NCBI RefSeq assembly: GCF_001702265.1
Contig: NZ_MAUE01000012.1
Span: 1 to 64,000 of the forward strand
Direction: 5' to 3'
Source: Pseudomonas aylmerensis
GTDB taxonomy: Bacteria > Pseudomonadota > Gammaproteobacteria > Pseudomonadales > Pseudomonadaceae
Length of the DNA stretch: 64,000 nt
Part shown: positions 58,055 to 64,000 of the stretch, piece by piece
Numbering within the stretch: the first letter of the stretch is position 1
How the letters are laid out: each line of letters opens with the position of its first letter
The notes under the pieces: generated by a model
Told to the model about the DNA's origin: nothing
Databases searched by the model: none
Seen by the model: the letters and a program-made list of their open reading frames with translations, nothing else
Made by a program: the position numbers and the translations under genes

Positions 58055-59414
58055 ACCGCTCAAACTCGCCGTGGTCGGCCACACGAATGTCGGCAAGACC
58101 TCCTTGCTGCGCACCCTCACCCGGGATGTCGGCTTCGGCGAAGTCTCTCATCGCCCCAGCACCACGCGGCATGTAGAAGGTGCACGCTTGTCAGTGGACG
58201 GCGAAGCCTTGCTGGAGCTGTACGACACGCCCGGCCTGGAAGATGCCATTGCCCTGCTCGACTACCTGGAGCGTCTGGATCGACCCGGCGAACGCCTGGA
58301 CGGCCCGGCGCGCCTGGCGCGCTTCCTGGAGGGCAGCGAAGCCCGCCAGCGCTTTGAACAGGAGGCCAAGGTGCTGCGCCAACTGCTGGCCTCGGACGCC
58401 GGCCTGTATGTGATCGATGCCCGCGAGCCGGTGTTGGCCAAGTACCGCGACGAGCTGCAAGTGCTGGCCAGCTGCGGCAAGCCGTTGCTGCCGGTACTCA
58501 ACTTCGTCAGCAGCAGTGACCACCGCGAGCCGGACTGGCGTGAAGCCCTGGCGCGCCTCGGCCTGCATGCGCTGGTACGGTTCGACAGCGTCGCGCCGCC
58601 GGAAGACGGCGAGCGGCGCCTGTATGAAAGCCTCGCCCTGCTATTGGAAAACGCCCGTCCGCAACTGGAGCGGTTGATTCTTGACCAGCAAGCCCAACGC
58701 CAGGCCCGCCAGCAAAGCGCCGCGCGATTGATTGCCGAGCTGTTGATCGACTGTGCCGCGTGTCGACGCAGCGTGGTCACCGAAGACGAACAGCAGGCCA
58801 TCGTGGAGTTGCGCAAAGCCGTACGCCAGCGTGAGCAAAAGTGCGTCGAGGCGTTGCTCAAGCTGTTCGGCTTTCGCCCACAGGACGCCGCCGCCAGTGA
58901 TTTGCCGCTGCTGGACGGCCGCTGGGGCGATGACCTGTTCAACCCGGAAACCCTCAAGCAGCTCGGCGTGCGCGTCGGCGGCGGGATTGCGGCAGGCGCG
59001 GCCGCGGGTGCCGGCGTGGACCTGCTGGTCGGCGGCCTGACCCTCGGCGCCGCCGCCATCGCCGGTGCCATTGCTGGCGGCGCGCTGCAGACCGCGCGCA
59101 GCTATGGCAGCCGCCTGCTCGGCAAGATCAAGGGCCAGCGCGAGCTGACCGTCGACGACAGCGTGCTGCGCCTGCTGGCCCTGCGCCAACGCCAATTGCT
59201 CAAGGCCCTGAACCTGCGCGGCCATGCGGCGATGCACAGCATCAAAATCGATACGCCCCAGGACAAGACCTGGCGCGAAGGCAAGTTGCCGGATGCGCTG
59301 CACAAGGCTCGCGCCCATCCACAATGGTCATCCCTCAACCCGCACGCCAAACTCAGTCAGGCCGAGCGCCAGGAACAGGTCGAGGCCCTGGCCCAGCGTC
59401 TCGACCAGACTTAA
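58047..59414 (+). CDS. DUF3482 GTPase-like protein
   Basis: 455 residues. N-terminal Ras-like G domain: P-loop VVGHTNVGKTSLLRTL, G2 Thr in PSTTRHVEG and G3 in LYDTPGLED. The G4 NKxD segment expected after a hydrophobic strand is replaced by LPVLNFVSSSDH, so guanine specificity may be altered or lost. The C-terminal DUF3482 part has coiled-coil-like helices (about 205-270) and a glycine-rich stretch (GVRVGGGIAAGAAAGAGV and GAAAIAGAIAGGALQ) that could insert in membranes. Coupled to the DUF2868 gene. Stop overlaps the convergent HD gene by four bases. Confidence 0.86.
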   Translation: MTKPLKLAVVGHTNVGKTSLLRTLTRDVGFGEVSHRPSTTRHVEGARLSVDGEALLELYDTPGLEDAIALLDYLERLDRPGERLDGPARLARFLEGSEARQRFEQEAKVLRQLLASDAGLYVIDAREPVLAKYRDELQVLASCGKPLLPVLNFVSSSDHREPDWREALARLGLHALVRFDSVAPPEDGERRLYESLALLLENARPQLERLILDQQAQRQARQQSAARLIAELLIDCAACRRSVVTEDEQQAIVELRKAVRQREQKCVEALLKLFGFRPQDAAASDLPLLDGRWGDDLFNPETLKQLGVRVGGGIAAGAAAGAGVDLLVGGLTLGAAAIAGAIAGGALQTARSYGSRLLGKIKGQRELTVDDSVLRLLALRQRQLLKALNLRGHAAMHSIKIDTPQDKTWREGKLPDALHKARAHPQWSSLNPHAKLSQAERQEQVEALAQRLDQT

Positions 59415-59965
59415 GCCGCCAGCAGCTGCCGAGCCTTGGCCTTGAGCACGTCGAGGTCGAGCACCGGCACGTGCATTTCCTTGGCCTGCTCGTCCCAGTG
59501 GCGCAGGCGCAGGCTGACCTGGCACAGCGGATCCTGCTCGAAGGCCCGGGCCTCCTCGGCTGTCATGACCCCGCCCTGATAACCCAGGGTGCGCCGGCTG
59601 GCTTCGCTCAAGCGCGCGTAGTAGTCCGGCTGGCTGAAGGTCAGGTAACGCTTGGCCTGCACGTGGTACTCCACGAGTTTGGCCAAGCGCTCGCTGAAAC
59701 CCGCGCGGCGCAGGTAATCCGCCCCCAGCCGTTCGTGGCTGACCACGCCGTACCCGTCCATGTTCTCGGCGCCCTGGCCGCACAGGTGGCCGATATCGTG
59801 GAAGAACGCCGCCAACACCACTTCATCGTCAAAGCCTTCGGCCATGGCCAACTGCGCCGCCTGGGACATGTGCTCGATCTGCGACACCGGCTCGCCAATG
59901 TAATCCGCCGTGCCGTGCTGTTCGTACAAGCCGAAGACGTCGGCTATCGCCTGTTCCGGGTTCAT
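59411..59965 (-). CDS. phnZ: PhnZ-type HD-domain oxygenase, phosphonate degradation
   Basis: 184 residues. HD fold: H32 in SQIEHMSQAA, HD pair in AAFFHDIGHLCG, His in YGVVSHERLGADYL and in VEYHVQAK. PhnZ uses a Tyr and a Glu three residues apart near the N-terminus (Y24 and E27 as I recall) on a loop over the di-iron site; here Y22 and E25 occur in YIGEPVSQ, the same spacing. PhnZ cleaves (R)-2-amino-1-hydroxyethylphosphonate to glycine and phosphate after PhnY hydroxylation. No PhnY gene is in the window. ATG overlaps the stop of the FAD enzyme (TGATG); a longer in-frame start inside that gene is rejected. Confidence 0.85.
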   Translation of the reverse strand: MNPEQAIADVFGLYEQHGTADYIGEPVSQIEHMSQAAQLAMAEGFDDEVVLAAFFHDIGHLCGQGAENMDGYGVVSHERLGADYLRRAGFSERLAKLVEYHVQAKRYLTFSQPDYYARLSEASRRTLGYQGGVMTAEEARAFEQDPLCQVSLRLRHWDEQAKEMHVPVLDLDVLKAKARQLLAA

Positions 59966-61089
59966 CACGCCTCTCCCCACAGTGTGGTGATATTTCGCTC
60001 GGCCAGCGCCGGCCCCACGCTCATGCCCACGCCGGTGTGCATCAGCGCCGCACTCACGCCTGGCGCCGCGCGCAGGAAGGAAAACGGCCCCGGCCCACGA
60101 GCACCGTAGACGCCCTGCCAGCGCTCGACCACCTGGATCTTGCACCCCAGCGTCTGCTCTGCCAACTCGATCATCCAGTCATCCACCTGCTCGGCATTGA
60201 ACGGCGAGGCGTCGCTGCCGTAGTGGTGGGAGTCACCGATGATCAACTCGCCATGCGGCGTCGGACTAATCAGCAAATGAATGCCGTGTTCGTGCAGGTG
60301 CGGCGTTTCGCGCAGGATCTGGGCCTGCACCGGCGCGGCTTCCGGCAGGTCGGCGAAGGCACCGTAGTGCACGCAACTAAGGCCAGTGAGCAGCGCGTGT
60401 TGCAGGTTCAGGTTGACCGCCGGGCGCGCACGCAGCATCTGCAGCCGGCAGATGCTCGGGTTGAGTTCGGCGATCGATTCGGCCAGCAGGGTCTGGTAGT
60501 CGTGGCCGGAGCACACGATGATCTGCTCTCCGCGAAAGCTGCCCGCCGTGGTGTGCACCTGGCCCGGCTCGACGTCGCGCACCAGCGTGGAGAAATAGAA
60601 CTCCACGTTCAGCTCTTGCGCCAGGTAGCTGATCAGCGCCGGGATCGCTTCACGCGAATACAGCTGCTGATCGTCCTTGCCATGCAGCGCGGCACGGTGA
60701 TGACGGAACTGGCCGCCGTACAGATCCTTCATGGCAGCGCCTTGCAGCAGTTCGACGTTGTAGCCGTGCTCTGCAGCGCGGCCAGCGCAAAAGGCTTCCA
60801 GCAGATGCTCCTCCGCTTCGGTGCGGGCGAACAAGTAAGAGCCGTTACGCTTGAGCTGCAGACCTGCCCGCTCAGCCCAGTGCCCCCAGATAGCACGGCT
60901 TTCCCGGGCCAGGTCAAGCATCGGCCCCGGCGGTTGGCCGGTGACCAGTGCCTGGCCGAAGTTGCGCACCGAGGCACCCAGCGGCGTGGCGCTGCGCTCG
61001 AAGACCTTGACCTTGAGGCCGCGCTTGGCCGCGGCGTAGGCGTGTGACAGGCCGAGGATGCCGGCGCCGATGATCAGCAGTTGTGTCAT
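59965..61089 (-). CDS. FAD-dependent oxidoreductase of phosphonate clusters (TIGR03364-like)
   Basis: 374 residues, D-amino-acid-oxidase-like. FAD GxGxxG in IIGAGILGLSHAYAAAKRG at the N-terminus and a C-terminal TGVGMSVGPALAERN closing motif. It fits the oxidoreductase family that accompanies 2-aminoethylphosphonate transporters. From memory, some members act on N-alkylated aminoethylphosphonate; the substrate here is not known. Coupled to the phnZ-like gene by a one-base overlap; a 124-base repeat-bearing gap separates it from the binding-protein gene. Confidence 0.85.
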   Translation of the reverse strand: MTQLLIIGAGILGLSHAYAAAKRGLKVKVFERSATPLGASVRNFGQALVTGQPPGPMLDLARESRAIWGHWAERAGLQLKRNGSYLFARTEAEEHLLEAFCAGRAAEHGYNVELLQGAAMKDLYGGQFRHHRAALHGKDDQQLYSREAIPALISYLAQELNVEFYFSTLVRDVEPGQVHTTAGSFRGEQIIVCSGHDYQTLLAESIAELNPSICRLQMLRARPAVNLNLQHALLTGLSCVHYGAFADLPEAAPVQAQILRETPHLHEHGIHLLISPTPHGELIIGDSHHYGSDASPFNAEQVDDWMIELAEQTLGCKIQVVERWQGVYGARGPGPFSFLRAAPGVSAALMHTGVGMSVGPALAERNITTLWGEA

Positions 61090-61100
61090 GAAGACCTCTC

Positions 61101-61208
61101 GTTCCCGCGCTCCGCGTGGGAATGCATCCTGTGACGCTCTGCGTCACGACTGCAAAAGCGGACGCAAAGCGTCCAGAGCCGCATTCCCACGCAGAGCGTG
61201 GGAATGAT
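61101..61208. repeat. Inverted repeat GTTCCCGCGCTCCGCGTGGGAATGC family
   Basis: GTTCCCGCGCTCCGCGTGGG and GCATTCCCACGCAGAGCGTGGG with internal palindromes (GTGACGCTCTGCGTCAC, GGACGCAAAGCGTCC). Unrelated in core sequence to the GTGGGAGC repeats elsewhere in the window. It lies within the phosphonate operon, between the binding protein and FAD oxidoreductase genes, and might set differential expression. Confidence 0.75.
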
Positions 61209-61213
61209 CAGGG

Positions 61214-62227
61214 TTATTGTTTTTCCGACTTGCCGTCATAGCGCTTGCGCCATTCGGTCAGGATGCTGTCGCGGTTTTTCGACGCCCAGGCGAAGTCGTT
61301 CTTGATCAGGCGCTGCTCGTAGTCGGCCGGCAATTCGGTCTGCGGCTTGGCAATACCCGGCTGGGCGAGCACCGCGAAGTTGTCCTTGTACAGGTCCATC
61401 GCCGCTGCACTGGCGGAGAAGTCGGCGAGCTTTTTAGCCGCGTCGGCGTGGGCAGTGCCCTTGATCACCGCCGTGGCTTCAATGTCCCAGCCCAGGCCTT
61501 CTTTCGGCAGGATGATGTCCAGCGGCGCGCCCTGGCGTTTCAACTGCACCGCCGGGTATTCGAAGGAAATGCCGATCGGGAACTCGCCCGAGGCCGCCAG
61601 CTTGCACGGCTTGGAACCGGAGTGAACGTACTGGCCAATGTTCTGGTGCAGGTCGTCCATGTACTGCCAGCCCTGCTTCTCGCCGAAGGTCTGCAGCCAG
61701 GCGCTCACATCCAGGAAGCCGGTACCGGACGACGCCGGGTTAGGCATGACGATCTTGCCCTTGTACTCGGGCTTGGTCAGGTCCTGCCAGCTCACCGGCT
61801 TGGTCAGCCCCTGCTTCTCGGCCTCGACGGTGTTGAAGCAGATGGTCGCGGCCCACACGTCCATGCCGACCCAGGCGGGTGGGTTGGCAGCGTCGCGGTA
61901 ATTCTTGCCGATCTTGTCGAGGTCCTTCGGCGCGTAGTTGTCCAGCATGCCCTGCTGGTCGAGGATCGCCAGGCTGGAGGCCGCCAGGCCCCACACTACG
62001 TCGGCTTGCGGGCGATCTTTCTCGGCCAGCAGCTTGGCCGTGATGATGCCGGTGGAGTCGCGCACCCATTTGATTTCGACGTCGGGGTTGGCCTTTTCGA
62101 ACGCCTGCTTATAGGTCTTCAACTGCTCGGCTTCGAGGGCCGTGTACACGGTCAGCTCGGTCTTGGCGAAGGCATTCAGGCTGAATGCAGTGAATACGGC
62201 AGCGACCAGCGCCAGGGGCTTGAACAT
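61214..62227 (-). CDS. phnS: 2-aminoethylphosphonate ABC transporter substrate-binding protein
   Basis: 337 residues. Signal peptide (LALVAAVFTAFSLNAFA). Periplasmic iron/phosphonate-type binding protein fold: ELTVYTALEAEQLKTYKQAFEK, KWVRDSTGIITAKLLAEKDRPQADVVWGLAASS and NPASSGTGFLDVSAWLQT. Together with the fused permease this matches the putative 2-aminoethylphosphonate importer family (PhnSTUV-like). Twenty-three bases downstream of the permease gene. Confidence 0.9.
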   Translation of the reverse strand: MFKPLALVAAVFTAFSLNAFAKTELTVYTALEAEQLKTYKQAFEKANPDVEIKWVRDSTGIITAKLLAEKDRPQADVVWGLAASSLAILDQQGMLDNYAPKDLDKIGKNYRDAANPPAWVGMDVWAATICFNTVEAEKQGLTKPVSWQDLTKPEYKGKIVMPNPASSGTGFLDVSAWLQTFGEKQGWQYMDDLHQNIGQYVHSGSKPCKLAASGEFPIGISFEYPAVQLKRQGAPLDIILPKEGLGWDIEATAVIKGTAHADAAKKLADFSASAAAMDLYKDNFAVLAQPGIAKPQTELPADYEQRLIKNDFAWASKNRDSILTEWRKRYDGKSEKQ

Positions 62228-62250
62228 GGAGCACCTCCTTCAGGGATGTT

Positions 62251-63963
62251 TTATTGGCCCGGCGCGCTTTGGCGCCAGGCTTGGGAGCGGCGCAGCGCGC
62301 CACGTGAAGCCCACGCCAGCAGCAGCGAGACGCCGGCCGAGGTGAACAGGATCAGGGTCGACATGGCAGCGGCGCCGCCCACGTTGCCGGCGTCGTCCAT
62401 GTTCAACACGGCGACGGCGGCGAGGATGGTGTCGGGGCTGTAGAGGAAGATCGCGGCCGACACGGTGGTCATCGCCGACACAAACAGGTAACGCACGATG
62501 TCCAGCAGCGCCGGCAGGCAGATCGGCACCGTCACGCGCAGGTAGTGGCGGTACAGCGGCGCCTTGAGCGACAGCGCGGCCGCTTCGAACTCGGCGTCGA
62601 GCTGGCGCAGCGCAGTGGTGGCGGTCATCTGTGCGGTGGTCAAATAGTGAGCAATGGTGCACACCACCAGCAACGTCATGGTCCCGTAGAACACATGCAA
62701 CGGGTTGCCGTTGAGATTGAAAAAGAACACGTAGCCCAGGCCCAGCACCAGCCCCGGCACGGCCATCGGCACGAAGCTGAGCATGCGCAGCGCCAGGTTC
62801 AGGCCTTTCTGGCCCTTGGTCTTTTCCATCAGGTAGGCGCCGGTAAAAATCAGCACGCTGCCGATCAACGCGGTGCACAGGGCCATCGTCAGGCTATTGC
62901 GATAGGCCAGCCAGCCGCCGCCGGCCGTGTCTTCGAACTGGTAGTGGTTGAGCGACAACGACAGGTTGTACGGCCAGAACTTCACCAGCGACGAATACAC
63001 CGCCATGCCAAACACCAGCAGCAACACCGCGCAGATCAGCAGCACGATGGCCAGGTAGCAGCCGTCTCTGGTGCGCGACGGCGCCGGCCGGAAGACCTGG
63101 GCGCGGCCGCTCATGGAATCGCCATGACGACGGCGCAACCAGGCATCCACGCCAAAGCTGAACAGCGCCGGCAGCAGCAACACCATGCCGATCAATGCAC
63201 CGCGACCGAATTGCTGCTGGCCGACTACCGCCTTGTAGGCCTCCAGCGCCAGCACCTGGTAATCGCCGCCGACCACCACGGGCACGCCGAAGTCGGTGAT
63301 GGTCAGGGTGAACACCAGGCAGAACGCGGCGAACACCGCCTGGCGCGTGGCCGGCCAGGTGATACTGCGAAACGCTCGTGCCGGGCTGGCGCCCATGCTT
63401 GAGGCTGCATCGAACAGTCGCGCGTCCGCGAGGGAAAGCGCTGACAGCAGGATCATCAAGGCGTGTGGGAAGGTGTAGATCACCTCACCGAGCACAATGC
63501 CCCAGAAGCCGTAGATATTGTCCGAGAGCATCCCGCGCAGCATGCCCTGGTTGCCGAACAGATAGACCAGCGCAATGCCCGGCAGCATCGACGGTGCCAT
63601 CAATGGCAGCAACGACAGGCCACGCCAAATCGCCTTGCCGGGAATCAAGGTGCGTTGCAGCGCGTAGGCAAACAGGTAGGCCAGCGGTACGACAATGGCC
63701 GCCACGCTGAGGGACACCTTCAGGCTATTGCCCAGCAGCCAGTGGAAGTTATCGCTGGTGACCAATTCCCGCGCCGCGACCAAGCCACCGCCCTGCCCGG
63801 CCTCGCTGCTGAAGCCGCGCCAGAAGATCGCCAGCAACGGCAGCAACACGGCGATGCCCAGCAGTAACAGCCACACCAGTTTGCCGCCGACCACGAAAAT
63901 GCGGTCGCCCCGTTCGGCGTGGGACACCTGTCGCGCGGTGGGCAGAATCATCACGGCCGCCAT
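62251..63963 (-). CDS. phnU: Fused 2-aminoethylphosphonate ABC transporter permease
   Basis: 570 residues, two complete binding-protein-dependent permease modules in one chain (PhnU + PhnV fused). Each has six or so helices and an EAA loop: DAASSMGASPARAFRSITWP in the first half and EFEAAALSLKAPLYRHYLRVTVP in the second. ATG at 63963 starts one base after the ATPase stop (TGAGATG), so it is coupled to it. Fits the putative 2-aminoethylphosphonate importer. Confidence 0.9.
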   Translation of the reverse strand: MAAVMILPTARQVSHAERGDRIFVVGGKLVWLLLLGIAVLLPLLAIFWRGFSSEAGQGGGLVAARELVTSDNFHWLLGNSLKVSLSVAAIVVPLAYLFAYALQRTLIPGKAIWRGLSLLPLMAPSMLPGIALVYLFGNQGMLRGMLSDNIYGFWGIVLGEVIYTFPHALMILLSALSLADARLFDAASSMGASPARAFRSITWPATRQAVFAAFCLVFTLTITDFGVPVVVGGDYQVLALEAYKAVVGQQQFGRGALIGMVLLLPALFSFGVDAWLRRRHGDSMSGRAQVFRPAPSRTRDGCYLAIVLLICAVLLLVFGMAVYSSLVKFWPYNLSLSLNHYQFEDTAGGGWLAYRNSLTMALCTALIGSVLIFTGAYLMEKTKGQKGLNLALRMLSFVPMAVPGLVLGLGYVFFFNLNGNPLHVFYGTMTLLVVCTIAHYLTTAQMTATTALRQLDAEFEAAALSLKAPLYRHYLRVTVPICLPALLDIVRYLFVSAMTTVSAAIFLYSPDTILAAVAVLNMDDAGNVGGAAAMSTLILFTSAGVSLLLAWASRGALRRSQAWRQSAPGQ

Positions 63964-63964
63964 C

Positions 63965-64000
63965 TCAGGCAAACACCTGCAGGCTGCGGGGCGGCAACGC
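63965..64000 (-). CDS. phnT: ABC transporter ATP-binding subunit, C-terminal end only (partial)
   Basis: Only the last 11 codons and the TGA are in the window; the encoded tail is ALPPRSLQVFA. Position directly before the fused permease and overlap-like spacing identify it as the missing ATPase of the same importer. Everything upstream, including any regulator, is outside the window. Confidence 0.6.
   Translation of the reverse strand, partial: ALPPRSLQVFA

Overview
The window is chromosomal DNA of a fluorescent pseudomonad, most likely the Pseudomonas fluorescens complex. Three things point there: gene order matching the P. aeruginosa pil-chp / gshB / pyrRBC' / pilT / metXW / thiSG / rpoH / ftsYEX / lao / coaD / mutM backbone (established knowledge); high-GC coding regions; and many intergenic repeats of the P. 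fluorescens REP/REPIN kinds (cores GTGGGAGCTGGCTTGCCTGC, GAGCGGGCTTGCTCGCGA and GCGAGCGGGCTTGCCCCGCG). No rRNA, tRNA, CRISPR array, insertion sequence or prophage was found.

Layout. 1-1.45 kb is a small, less GC-rich accessory patch: an orphan type-44 polymorphic-toxin domain gene overlapping a membrane-anchored small protein (candidate immunity), then a higA antitoxin whose higB toxin survives only as a C-terminal remnant. 1.58-11.4 kb, minus strand, is the type IV pilus chemosensory system pilG-pilH-pilI-pilJ-chpA-chpC. pilK and chpB, the adaptation enzymes of the P. aeruginosa version, are missing, and a repeat pair sits where pilK would be. 11.7-17.8 kb, plus strand: gshB, tonB3-like, algH, ruvX, pyrR, pyrB and a catalytically dead pyrC'. 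17.9-30.5 kb is housekeeping: TM2 protein, NlpC/P60 peptidase, pilT, yggS-proC-yggT, metX-metW, a DUF4426 gene, rdgB-hemW, a DUF3392 gene, trmB, thiG-thiS, a DUF423 gene and mtgA. 30.6-34.7 kb, minus: rpoH and the translationally coupled ftsY-ftsE-ftsX. 34.9-38.4 kb, plus: an active/inactive M16 peptidase pair and rsmD.

38.5-45.1 kb holds a YheT-type hydrolase, a mercaptopyruvate sulfurtransferase and the long-chain alcohol oxidation locus laoR / laoC-laoB-laoA, with a clear promoter-embedded operator in front of laoC. 45.2-49.4 kb: coaD, ferredoxin, mutM, an HDOD protein and rlmI. 49.6-50.8 kb is a compositionally different MFS drug-type exporter, probably acquired. 51-56.6 kb: ilvD, a 3.2-copy tandem array of a 117-bp repeat-bearing unit, phosphorylcholine phosphatase (pchP), a TcyP-type cystine symporter and folA. 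56.7-59.4 kb is a coupled membrane protein / degenerate GTPase pair (DUF2868/DUF3482) of unknown function. 59.4-64 kb, minus, is the distal part of a 2-aminoethylphosphonate operon: tail of the ABC ATPase, fused permease, binding protein, FAD oxidoreductase and a PhnZ-type HD oxygenase. It runs off the right edge.

No wholly new large system stands out. The items most worth a second look are the coupled DUF2868/DUF3482 membrane-GTPase pair, the phosphonate operon with a PhnZ-like oxygenase but no PhnY in view, the orphan toxin/immunity patch, the adaptation-less Chp pathway, the Tat-hitchhiker architecture of LaoAB and the tandem repeat array.
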